Numbered from the stretch's first letter, positions 23,001-30,331 are shown. The stretch: 30,947 nt of DNA from Candidatus Saccharibacteria bacterium UBA6209 (GCA_905370345.1 CAJPKE010000006.1:1-30947); one strand, 5' to 3'. Notes: generated by a model not told the origin, from the sequence alone. Translations and numbers: made by a program.

Positions 23001-23990
23001 ATGAAGAATTTATTGTGGAGTAGGGTTATTGGAGTGGCGATGATTGCAGGACTGATTTTGCCTGTGTCGGTGTCTGCTAATGGTATTGGTGGTCGACCAG
23101 CAAATCCTGATCCGAATAATCCCAGGACAAGCTCAATTTTCATCTATAATCTTTCTGGTGGCGCTTCGAAATCTGACCAATTGTATGTTCAAAACGGGTC
23201 TGATAAAGAAGAAACGATTGAAGTTTATTCGGTGGACGGTACCGTTACGACGACTGGCGATATGACTTGCAAGGAGAAATCGGAGGATAAAGTTGGTGCG
23301 GGCAAGTGGGTTTCTGTCTCTAAAAAAGAGGTGACTCTTGGCGCAAACGAGAACGCGCTTGTTGATTTTACGGTAAATGTTCCAAGCAAAGCAGATGTCG
23401 GCGAGCATAATGCATGTATGGTTGTTCAGCGGAAGGTTAATCAGGCGTCAAATAATGCCGGTGGCATTCAAGTTCAGACTCGTCAGGCTATCCGTATGGC
23501 GATAACCGTTCCTGGCGATATTCACCGCGACGTGACGATTGAGAAGTTCAATATTAAGAATTCTAACAGTAGTCAATTGTATGAAATTGCCTTAAAAAAC
23601 TCTGGCAATGTGTCGGCTGATGTTGACGTAAAGCTGATCGTGAAAGACCCGATGGGGAATGTTGTCTATAAAAACGGTGGCGTGAATGCAACGATTGCGA
23701 ATGAAACGCGGCAGTTTAACTATGATAGCAATTTGGCGCCGTTTTGGGGCGGAAAATATAAGGTGGAGCTATCGATTTCCTATAAAAAGAAGGCTGGCGA
23801 ATGGGGAATCAGTCAGGACAAAAATGAGCTAATCACCAAAACCGCCGAGCCAAAAGAATTATTCTTCTGGCCATCAACTACAGCGCTAATGATGATCGCT
23901 GGTGGAATACTTTTGTTCATTATTTTGATAGTGATAATTGTCATAAAATCAAAGCGGAACAAAAAAACTGTTCAATTTAAAAAGCGTTGA
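23001..23990 (+). CDS. DUF916/WxL-interacting-like membrane-anchored surface protein
   Basis: A 329-residue protein. The signal peptide ends near VSVSANG (about 28). Residues about 45-165 form a first Ig-like domain (SDQLYVQNGSDKEETIEVYS, then an acidic-Cys stretch and VTLGANENALVDFTVNVP), which follows the DUF916 pattern. A second domain (about 172-270, DVTIEKFNIKNSNSSQLYEI) takes the place of DUF3324. One membrane helix (about 293-315) and a basic tail end the protein. In Firmicutes, DUF916 proteins bridge WxL proteins and the wall or host surface. The neighbouring WxL-like genes support the same role. The family call is from pattern and context, not a search. Confidence 0.78.
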   Translation: MKNLLWSRVIGVAMIAGLILPVSVSANGIGGRPANPDPNNPRTSSIFIYNLSGGASKSDQLYVQNGSDKEETIEVYSVDGTVTTTGDMTCKEKSEDKVGAGKWVSVSKKEVTLGANENALVDFTVNVPSKADVGEHNACMVVQRKVNQASNNAGGIQVQTRQAIRMAITVPGDIHRDVTIEKFNIKNSNSSQLYEIALKNSGNVSADVDVKLIVKDPMGNVVYKNGGVNATIANETRQFNYDSNLAPFWGGKYKVELSISYKKKAGEWGISQDKNELITKTAEPKELFFWPSTTALMMIAGGILLFIILIVIIVIKSKRNKKTVQFKKR

Positions 23991-24003
23991 GTTTATAAAA
24001 AAG

Positions 24004-24012
24004 TGATAGAAT
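24004..24012 (+). promoter_or_regulatory. Extended -10 for leaderless LiaF-like mRNA
   Basis: TGATAGAAT, with the -10 TAGAAT at 24007-24012, ends 6 bases before the ATG at 24019. There is no ribosome site. Confidence 0.55.
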
Positions 24013-24018
24013 AGTTGT

Positions 24019-24708
24019 ATGAAGAAAAGTTCTCTGATTAGGGCGTTTTTGAGCATTGTGATCGTGGCACTCGGCGGGGTTTTACTATTGAAGAACCTCG
24101 AAGTTATTAACATTAGCTGGGATATTTTCTGGGGTACGGTTTGGGCTGCAGGATTTGTATTGTCTGGGCTGGTGAATGTATTCAATTATCGAAATAAAAC
24201 GGCGTGGATTTGGGGATTATTACTGGTTGCGATTGGCATTCTGATTGGCTTAAATTCTTACGGAATAGTTGACGTTAGTATCTGGAAGGTATTCTGGCCT
24301 GTAGTTTTGATCGCCGTTGGTTTGGCAATGATGTTTAATACTAGCCCTAAAAGTGTTAAGCGTTCTAAAAAGTTGGATAAAGACGGCGGCATTGGCAATG
24401 AGAAAATTGCTTGTTTTTGGGGCGAAGAAGATGCCGTAAAGGGTGATTATACTGGCGGTTCGTTGGTTGCGATATTTGGTGGTGTGGATTTGGATTTGCG
24501 TCAAGCAAAGATTAAAGACGGTTCTGTAATTGAAATTTTTACATTTTGCGGTGGCGTTAATATTACTTTGCCAGACGATGTGATTGTTAAGAACGAAGTG
24601 CGCGGATTTTTGGGCGGAACTGATGATAAAACTCTACCTAAAGATTCTGCCAAAAAGACTCTATACCTGAAGGGCGAGTGTATTTTAGGCGGTCTGGAAA
24701 TTAAATAA
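24019..24708 (+). CDS. LiaF-like membrane protein (envelope-stress type)
   Basis: A 229-residue protein. Four hydrophobic segments (about 8-27, 36-56, 62-80, 90-107) match the LiaI/LiaF-type membrane region, each with the Trp-rich turns seen in that family (ISWDIFWG, VSIWKVFWPVVL). A cytoplasmic basic linker follows, then a beta-helical C-terminal domain (about 125-229) with FGGVDLDLRQA, FCGGVNITLPDDV and FLGGT, as in LiaF cell-wall-stress proteins. LiaF proteins restrain the LiaRS system in Firmicutes; no two-component genes lie here. Its place after the DUF916-like gene suggests an envelope role. It appears leaderless. Confidence 0.85.
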   Translation: MKKSSLIRAFLSIVIVALGGVLLLKNLEVINISWDIFWGTVWAAGFVLSGLVNVFNYRNKTAWIWGLLLVAIGILIGLNSYGIVDVSIWKVFWPVVLIAVGLAMMFNTSPKSVKRSKKLDKDGGIGNEKIACFWGEEDAVKGDYTGGSLVAIFGGVDLDLRQAKIKDGSVIEIFTFCGGVNITLPDDVIVKNEVRGFLGGTDDKTLPKDSAKKTLYLKGECILGGLEIK

Positions 24709-24713
24709 AGTTC

Positions 24714-24742
24714 TTGGGATTTTGATGAAAACGCGCTACAAT
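24714..24742 (+). promoter_or_regulatory. Promoter of the ileS leader
   Basis: TTGGGA (24714-24719), exactly 17 bases, then TACAAT (24737-24742). The start would be near 24749. The -10 lies within an inverted repeat (24727-24759). Confidence 0.6.
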
Positions 24743-24759
24743 AACAGTAGGGCGTTTTC
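24727..24759. repeat. Inverted repeat overlapping the ileS promoter -10
   Basis: GAAAACGC (24727-24734) is complementary to GCGTTTTC (24752-24759), with an inner CTAC/GTAG pair. It could be a terminator for the LiaF-like gene (no clean T-run follows) or an operator covering the ileS promoter. Confidence 0.6.
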
Positions 24760-25011
24760 ACGTATGTTGAATTGGCGTGAAATGAGCGGTTATCAGCCGT
24801 GAAGTCTGCGGGAAGAAATTGGCATGAAGTCGAGATTAGAACCTGCCGTGAGCTTGCGTAAATAGCAAATAAAGAGCTGAAAGAATCACTTCTTTTGGAA
24901 TCGAGATGGTACCGTCCGCATAAAGCACCTAAGCGGATTCTCGAAGTCAAAAGAGGTGATTTTTAATTGAAAATAATTGTCGAAGGTCTAAAAAATAAAG
25001 GAGGCAATATA
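24749..25011 (+). promoter_or_regulatory. T-box-type leader of ileS
   Basis: A leader of about 260 bases with no gene. The T-box core is at 24901-24944: TCGAGA, the bulge TGGTACC (24907-24913) and GTCCGC pair with GCGGAT and TCTCGA downstream, the two-helix, seven-base-bulge form of a T-box antiterminator. TGGT pairs with the ACCA end of uncharged tRNA-Ile. An outer 14-pair stem (24884-24897 with 24948-24961) ending in five T looks like a terminator but is compatible with the core, so the switching mode is unclear. A short hairpin (24808-24846) holds ATT (24835-24837) in an internal loop and may be a reduced Stem I with an isoleucine specifier; ATC at 24792 is an alternative. AAGGAGG (24998-25004) serves ileS. 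Confidence 0.75.
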
Positions 25012-27921
25012 ATGAAATTCAAACACGGAACACGTCGTCGAGCTGCGGAATATGAGAAAGATTGGGTGCAGCGATGGAAAGACGATGACACATTTAACAA
25101 GTCGGTCGCGCAGCGTCCTGCTGATAATTCTTGGGTTTTTTATGACGGTCCTCCGTTTTTGACGGGAACGCCACACCACGGACATTTGTTGGTTAGCACG
25201 GTGAAGGATACGATGGGACGATTTCACACGATGAAAGGTCAGCGAGTTGAGCGCCGTTGGGGCTGGGATTGTCATGGGCTGCCGGCAGAGGTTTACGTTG
25301 AAAAAACGCTAGGCATTTCTAATAAAAAAGAGATTGGCACGAAGATTAGCGTTTCTGATTACGTCAAGGAATGTCGAGCGGCTATGGTGCGAACTGGCAC
25401 CGAATGGGAAGACACGATTGAGCGAATTGGTCGTTGGGTCGAGTTCAAGGGCGCTTATAAAACCATGGATAACAATTACATGGAATCTGTTTGGTGGGCG
25501 TTCAAGAGACTTTACGAAGAAGGCAAAATCTATGAAGGTGAAAAGATTTTGGTCTATTGCACGAAGGACGCGACGCCAATTTCTAAGAGTGAAGTGGCTA
25601 TGGAAAATAGTTATCAAATAGACACTGATCCGAGTTTGTTTGTTTACTTTAAGCTGGAAGATGAGGATGAATATTTGCTTGCGTGGACGACAACGCCGTG
25701 GACTTTGCCGGCAAATATGGTCTTGGCGGTAAATCGGGATGTCGATTATTCTTTGGTGGCGTACGGCGATAAAAAGTTTTACGTTGCAAGCGACCGAGTC
25801 GAGAAAGTTATGACGGACGAAAAGCACCAGCCGCTGGAATATTCGATTGTTAAGACGATTAAGGGCTCCGAATTGGTAGGAAAGCGATTTGAGCCGCTAT
25901 TTGAAAATCGTGGGCCGGCTGCGCATAAGATTCTTCACGCCGATTTTGTGACGACTGAGGATGGTACGGGAATTGTTCATATTGCGCCAGCTTACGGTGA
26001 GGACGATTATGAATTGTGTCGAAAAAATGACGTTCCAGTGCTATCGTTAGTTGATGGTGATGGAAATTACACAGAAGGCAGATGGCTGGGTCGCAATATT
26101 TGGGAGGCGAATAAGGAAATAGCGAAGACTTTACTAGAAGAAGGTCGGGCGCTGAAAATTGAATATATTCGCCACGAATATCCGCATTGTCATCGATGCG
26201 GCACGAAATTGATGTACCGTGCTCATCCAAGTTGGTTTATGGATATCCAGAGCCAGAAAAAGGAGATGTTGGAGGCGAACGAGCAGACAAGCTGGACACC
26301 AGACAATCTGAGAACTGGACGATTCCATAATATCATCGAGCAGGCGCCGGATTGGAATTTGAGCCGCGATCGTTATTGGGCAACACCAATTCCAGTGTGG
26401 AAGGGCGTGAAAAATGATGGCACGGAAGTGGTGAAGGTGATTGGTAGCTTTGCGGAATTTGAAGAAGTTACGGGCCGCAAGTTGGACGATTATCACTTGC
26501 CGCAAGTTATGGACGTTACGTTTGAGTGCGACGGCGCAGAAATGCATCACATCGGTAAGGTTTTGGACTGTTGGTTTGAGTCTGGCTCGATGCCATTCGC
26601 TCAATTCCATTATCCATTTGAGAACAAGGAAAAATTTGAAGCAAGTTTTCCGGCTGACTTTATCATTGAAGCGATTGACCAGACGCGTGGTTGGTTTTAT
26701 AGCTTAACAGCGGTAAACGTAGCTTTGTTTGGTAAATCTCCGTGGAAGAATTTGATTTGTACTGGATTTATCAATGCTGCCGACGGTAAAAAAATGAGCA
26801 AGAAACTGAAGAATTATACCGACCCGATGGAACTTATGAATAAGACTTCGGCCGACAGCTTCCGATTCTTGATGCTTTCAAGCCCGCTAACAAACGGCGA
26901 AAATTTTGCCTTGGCGGATAAGGACGTGATGGATGTAGCGCGTAAGCTTGGTATGATCTGGAATATGTACGACTTCTTCACGATGTACGCTGAAGTTGAC
27001 GGCTGGGAGTTTAATGGCGATATATCAGATCCGCTTCATGATTTAACAAATCCGTTGGATATTTGGATTGTGTCGAGGTTGCATCAATTGATAACAGAGG
27101 TCGAGCGAGGTCTTAATAATTACAATCTTCAGGACGCAACCAAGCCGATCTTGCCGTTCTTAGACGACGCAAGCAACTGGTACGTCCGACGCAGTCGCCG
27201 CCGCTTCTGGAAATCTGAAGATGATGGTGATAAAAATGACGCTTACCGCACACTCCATTACGTTTTGGTGCGACTCAGTTATATGCTAGCGCCGTTTACG
27301 CCATTCTTAGCGGAAGAATTGTACCATAATTTGACGGGCGATAACGAGTCGATCCATCTTAAAGATTGGTTGCCGGCTGGTGAAATAGATAATTCAATGC
27401 TACGCGATATGAATGCGTTGCGTACTGCGGTGAATGACGGCTTGTCGAAGCGCGCATCGGAGGGAATTAAGGTGCGTCAGCCGTTGGCATCTGTGAAACT
27501 TATCAATACTATTTCTCAGGATACGCCGGCGGAAGTTGCGCAGTTCTTGATTGATATCGCTAAGGATGAATTGAATGTGAAATCGGTTGAAATTGTTGCA
27601 GATTCAGAGTCTGAGTCGGCGCAACCGAGCGTTGTTTATGACTTAACAATCACTCCTGAATTAAAGCGCGAAGGTTTGATGCGTGAAATTGTTCGCCACG
27701 TCCAAAGCGCACGCAAGCAGGCTGGTCTGCAGATAGATGATCGAATTGTATTGAGTATTTCCAGTGACGATTCTGAAATATCTCAAGCTATTGACGCTTT
27801 CGCCGATGTCATTAAATCTGAAACGCTCGCCGTGGAATTGAATTCTGTGGTCAATGAATCGGAAAAATATGATGCCAAAATCGAGGGTAAATTGGTAGAA
27901 ATTTCCCTGGAAAAAGCTTAA
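25012..27921 (+). CDS. ileS: Isoleucyl-tRNA synthetase, eukaryote-like type 2
   Basis: A 969-residue class I synthetase that charges tRNA-Ile. The HIGH-type motif lies in TGTPHHGHLL and the KMSKS-type motif reads GKKMSKKLKN. RRWGWDCHGLPAE and the TWTTTPWTLPANM editing-domain entry are intact. The HHGH form and the GWDCHGLP context match the type 2 enzymes of eukaryotic cytosol and some bacteria, known for low mupirocin sensitivity. An anticodon-binding domain and a C-terminal domain follow. The ATG at 25012 has AAGGAGG seven bases upstream; a TTG at 24967 in frame would add 15 residues with no family likeness, though AGAGGTG precedes it. It is preceded by a T-box leader and followed by a hairpin. 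Confidence 0.95.
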   Translation: MKFKHGTRRRAAEYEKDWVQRWKDDDTFNKSVAQRPADNSWVFYDGPPFLTGTPHHGHLLVSTVKDTMGRFHTMKGQRVERRWGWDCHGLPAEVYVEKTLGISNKKEIGTKISVSDYVKECRAAMVRTGTEWEDTIERIGRWVEFKGAYKTMDNNYMESVWWAFKRLYEEGKIYEGEKILVYCTKDATPISKSEVAMENSYQIDTDPSLFVYFKLEDEDEYLLAWTTTPWTLPANMVLAVNRDVDYSLVAYGDKKFYVASDRVEKVMTDEKHQPLEYSIVKTIKGSELVGKRFEPLFENRGPAAHKILHADFVTTEDGTGIVHIAPAYGEDDYELCRKNDVPVLSLVDGDGNYTEGRWLGRNIWEANKEIAKTLLEEGRALKIEYIRHEYPHCHRCGTKLMYRAHPSWFMDIQSQKKEMLEANEQTSWTPDNLRTGRFHNIIEQAPDWNLSRDRYWATPIPVWKGVKNDGTEVVKVIGSFAEFEEVTGRKLDDYHLPQVMDVTFECDGAEMHHIGKVLDCWFESGSMPFAQFHYPFENKEKFEASFPADFIIEAIDQTRGWFYSLTAVNVALFGKSPWKNLICTGFINAADGKKMSKKLKNYTDPMELMNKTSADSFRFLMLSSPLTNGENFALADKDVMDVARKLGMIWNMYDFFTMYAEVDGWEFNGDISDPLHDLTNPLDIWIVSRLHQLITEVERGLNNYNLQDATKPILPFLDDASNWYVRRSRRRFWKSEDDGDKNDAYRTLHYVLVRLSYMLAPFTPFLAEELYHNLTGDNESIHLKDWLPAGEIDNSMLRDMNALRTAVNDGLSKRASEGIKVRQPLASVKLINTISQDTPAEVAQFLIDIAKDELNVKSVEIVADSESESAQPSVVYDLTITPELKREGLMREIVRHVQSARKQAGLQIDDRIVLSISSDDSEISQAIDAFADVIKSETLAVELNSVVNESEKYDAKIEGKLVEISLEKA

Positions 27922-27939
27922 AGGCCAGTAAGTGAAATG

Positions 27940-27972
27940 AGAATATCCTCCTCTTCATGGGGAGGATATTCT
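27940..27972 (+). terminator. Strong hairpin after ileS without a T-run
   Basis: AGAATATCCTCC (27940-27951) pairs with GGAGGATATTCT (27961-27972), extendable to 14 pairs with a TTCAT loop. No T-run follows directly; instead the -35 box of the next promoter begins at 27974. It may end ileS transcription inefficiently or protect the 3' end. Confidence 0.6.
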
Positions 27973-27973
27973 A

Positions 27974-28002
27974 TTGACTTTTAATCGTACTTATGCTAAT
28001 AT
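27974..28002 (+). promoter_or_regulatory. Promoter for the 62-residue protein gene
   Basis: TTGACT (27974-27979), 17 bases, then TAATAT (27997-28002) preceded by TGC (extended -10). The leader is about 25 bases, A-rich, and shows no ribosome site. Confidence 0.7.
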
Positions 28003-28033
28003 ATTGTTATTAATTGATAAAAATAAAAAAGTT

Positions 28034-28222
28034 ATGCAAAATTTATTCAACAAATTATTTGGTAGTAAAATAGGGTTTTCGCCAATCGACCCGCTGGCAG
28101 ACGGACTTGCTGAAGAAATTGTTAAAGAACAGCGGGAGCCGCAGGCAATTCGTCTGGACGTTGACGAAATAGAAGATATTCGCAAGTTTTGGTCTCGTGC
28201 GGATGGCAGCTTTGACGATTGA
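28034..28222 (+). CDS. Small acidic hypothetical protein
   Basis: A 62-residue protein: a short basic amphipathic start (MQNLFNKLFGSKIG), then acidic, with a helical DVDEIEDIRKFW and an acidic end SFDD. I do not recognise it. An upstream in-frame TTG at 27974 is the -35 box of the promoter, so it cannot be the start; ATG 28034 is the first usable one. No Shine-Dalgarno is visible. It has a strong promoter of its own between ileS and galU. Confidence 0.65.
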   Translation: MQNLFNKLFGSKIGFSPIDPLADGLAEEIVKEQREPQAIRLDVDEIEDIRKFWSRADGSFDD

Positions 28223-28227
28223 TGATG

Positions 28228-28233
28228 TATAAT
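28228..28233 (+). promoter_or_regulatory. -10 box for galU
   Basis: TATAAT just after the preceding stop codon, with TG immediately upstream and no well-spaced -35. TAGGAGG (28258-28264) serves the ATG at 28269. Confidence 0.5.
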
Positions 28234-28268
28234 TACTCTCACAAAGAACTGAAAATGTAGGAGGTTCT

Positions 28269-29096
28269 ATGATTACTAAAGCCATTATTCCAGTTGCTGG
28301 TTGGGGCACGCGAATGTTGCCGATTACCAAATCTATTGAAAAATGTATGCTGCCGGTCGGTACTCGTCCAGTGATTGATTATATCGTGCAAGACGTCGTG
28401 CGCGCTGGCGTGAAGGATATTTACTTCATAGTTGGCGAGCAGAGTACACAGGTGCAGAGCTATTATCGATCGAACATTCAATTGAACGATTATTTACGTC
28501 GAGCGGGAAAAGAAGATAAATTACCTCTGGTGGCGCCACTTCGCGACGTCCGAATACATTTTTTAACCCAACCGGGAACTGGTGGTTATGGCACAAGCAT
28601 TCCAGTTGGTTTGGCGAGTGAATTCATCGAACAGGGCGAGTCGGCTTTTGTGATTATGGGTGATCAATTCTTTTGGCGTGACGACGATGGCTCAAACGCG
28701 GCAGATTTGGCGGAGTTGGTGGAATCGCGTGGATTGTCGGCTGGGCTATTGGGAAATCCTGTCGAAGAGGAATTTATTCCGCAAACAGGGATTATTGAAA
28801 CTGATGATCGGGGCAATTTTGTGCGAATAATTGAAAAGCCGAAACTGGAAGAAGCTCCAAGTAACCTCAGTAATTCAAGCTTTTACGTCCTGAACAAAGA
28901 GATTTTTGAGTTGGCGCGAACCTTGCCAGCAAATCCTAAGAGGGGCGAGTTTGAGCTAACGGATGCGATTAATGCGTATATCGATGGCGGCGGCGTGATT
29001 GCTGTTGGTGAGGCTAAGGGCGAATATATGGAATGCGGCTCACCGAGTGGTTGGCTGAAGGCGAATAACGCTATGGCGAAAAACGTTACTTGCTAA
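28269..29096 (+). CDS. galU: UTP--glucose-1-phosphate uridylyltransferase
   Basis: A 275-residue nucleotidyltransferase that makes UDP-glucose for polysaccharides and glycolipids. The N-terminal nucleotide-binding motif AGWGTRMLPITKSIEKCMLP corresponds to the family's AGLGTRFLPATKxxPKEMLP. Further family segments are TQPGTGGYGTSI, FVIMGDQFFW (metal Asp), IIEKPKLEEAPSNL and RGEFELTDAI. The GWG in place of GLG and the Cys in place of Glu before MLP are unusual. It is slightly shorter than E. coli GalU. It could in principle use another sugar phosphate, such as glucose-1-phosphate with dTTP. Confidence 0.88.
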   Translation: MITKAIIPVAGWGTRMLPITKSIEKCMLPVGTRPVIDYIVQDVVRAGVKDIYFIVGEQSTQVQSYYRSNIQLNDYLRRAGKEDKLPLVAPLRDVRIHFLTQPGTGGYGTSIPVGLASEFIEQGESAFVIMGDQFFWRDDDGSNAADLAELVESRGLSAGLLGNPVEEEFIPQTGIIETDDRGNFVRIIEKPKLEEAPSNLSNSSFYVLNKEIFELARTLPANPKRGEFELTDAINAYIDGGGVIAVGEAKGEYMECGSPSGWLKANNAMAKNVTC

Positions 29097-29102
29097 CTGT
29101 AC

Positions 29103-29131
29103 TTGATTTTATTGCTAGTTTTTGATAGAAT
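29103..29131 (+). promoter_or_regulatory. Promoter of rplU
   Basis: TTGATT (29103-29108), 17 bases, then TAGAAT (29126-29131) preceded by TGA. The leader of about 30 bases holds AAGGAA just before the ATG at 29166. Confidence 0.7.
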
Positions 29132-29165
29132 TATTAGAGTTAATTCATAATAATTAAGGAACGAA

Positions 29166-29471
29166 ATGAAAGCAGTCGTAAAAATCTCTGGCAAACAATA
29201 TCTTGTCAGCGAAAAAGAGTCCCTCTTGGTGGATCTCCTCCCTGAAGGCACGAAAGAACTCACTCTCGACGCACTTTTAGTGATTGATGGTGATAAAATC
29301 AAGGTTGGTACACCAACTGTAAAAGCCTCTAGCGTTAAGGCTAAGGTCGTAGAAGCGGAAGTTAAGGGCGATAAGCTCCGTGTTATCCGCTACAAGAGTA
29401 AGAAGCGTGTACACAAAGAAACTGGTCATCGCCAGAAGTACACGAAGATTGAAATTACATCAATCAAATAA
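29166..29471 (+). CDS. rplU: 50S ribosomal protein L21
   Basis: A 101-residue protein with the bL21 pattern: VVKISGKQYLVSEKESLLVD at the start, then VLV-type LLVIDGDKIKVGTP, and the basic end KSKKRVHKETGHRQKYTKIEI that contacts 23S rRNA. L21 is usually followed by rpmA (L27), but here a terminator follows and then parA, so L27 must be encoded elsewhere. Confidence 0.96.
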   Translation: MKAVVKISGKQYLVSEKESLLVDLLPEGTKELTLDALLVIDGDKIKVGTPTVKASSVKAKVVEAEVKGDKLRVIRYKSKKRVHKETGHRQKYTKIEITSIK

Positions 29472-29480
29472 TCTGAAGAG

Positions 29481-29507
29481 CCGCTTTCGTAAAGGAAGCG
29501 GTTTTTT
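29481..29507 (+). terminator. Intrinsic terminator of rplU
   Basis: CCGCTTTC (29481-29488) pairs with GGAAGCGG (29494-29501) around GTAAA, followed by six T. A standard rho-independent terminator. Confidence 0.92.
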
Positions 29508-29534
29508 GATGTCTGTTATTTATGTTCTGCTCAT

Positions 29535-29542
29535 GCTATAAT
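29535..29542 (+). promoter_or_regulatory. Extended -10 promoter of parAB
   Basis: TATAAT (29537-29542) in the context TGC-TATAAT (extended -10), with no clear -35. AAAAAGGGGAA at about 29554-29564 provides the ribosome site for the ATG at 29567. Confidence 0.6.
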
Positions 29543-29566
29543 TAAGGCAGGTAAAAAGGGGAACGA

Positions 29567-30331
29567 ATGACAAAAATCATTGCGGTGACAAATCAAAAAG
29601 GTGGCGTCGGCAAAACAACGACGTCAATTAACGTAGCATATTTTTTGGCAAAAGCCGGCAAGAAAACGTTGTTGTTGGATTTTGATCCGCAGGGCAATGC
29701 CACCAGTGGACTTGGGATAGATAAGCAGAATTTGGGCGCGACAATATCAGAGGTGATTATGCGACAAATTGACCTGGCTAATATCATATTGCCAACGGAA
29801 TATAAAAACTTATCAATCGCTCCAGCTACACCTCATTTGGCGAATACGGAAGTGGAATTGGCGCAGGCGCAGGGAAGGTTTGTTCGTTTGCGAGAAGCTT
29901 TGCAAAAGGCGACAGATTACGATTATATTATTATTGATAGTCCGCCGAGCTTGAGTTTATTGACGGTCAACGGTATGATTGCCGCTAATTACGTATTGCT
30001 TCCAGTTCAGGCGGAATTTTACGCGTTGGAAGGATTGGGGCAGCTTTTGGAAAGTATGAAATTGATAAAGAAGGGGCTTAATCCGCCTCTGGAATTATTG
30101 GGCGTTTTATTGACGATGATGGACTCCAGGACTACATTATCCGGGCAAGTTCACGCTGAGGTTAAAAAGTATTTTCCAGATAAGATTTTCAAGAATAGCA
30201 TTCCGCGAAATATTCGTTTAGCTGAGGCTCCTAGTCATGGTGCGCCAGTTGGGGCGTATGATCGTTTTTCAAAAGGTTCTCGGGCTTATAAGGCGCTAAC
30301 GAAAGAAATTATAGAGAGGGTGGAACGATGA
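29567..30331 (+). CDS. parA: Chromosome partitioning ATPase ParA (Soj)
   Basis: A 254-residue deviant Walker ATPase that moves ParB-bound origin regions. Deviant Walker A is NQKGGVGKTTTSIN with both signature lysines, A' is DFDPQGNATSGLG, and Walker B is IIIDSPPSL. There is no N-terminal helix-turn-helix, so it is the chromosomal (type Ib-like) Soj form. The stop overlaps the parB start (ATGA). Such pairs are usually near the replication origin. Confidence 0.95.
   Translation: MTKIIAVTNQKGGVGKTTTSINVAYFLAKAGKKTLLLDFDPQGNATSGLGIDKQNLGATISEVIMRQIDLANIILPTEYKNLSIAPATPHLANTEVELAQAQGRFVRLREALQKATDYDYIIIDSPPSLSLLTVNGMIAANYVLLPVQAEFYALEGLGQLLESMKLIKKGLNPPLELLGVLLTMMDSRTTLSGQVHAEVKKYFPDKIFKNSIPRNIRLAEAPSHGAPVGAYDRFSKGSRAYKALTKEIIERVER

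Noticed and set aside
27974..28033. Start of the small protein at TTG 27974
   Set aside because: This TTG is part of the -35 box TTGACT of a well-formed promoter and so lies upstream of the transcript.
29508..29566. Missing rpmA after rplU taken as a gene broken or overlooked in the gap
   Set aside because: The gap is only about 60 bases, holding a promoter and ribosome site for parA; rpmA must simply be elsewhere.
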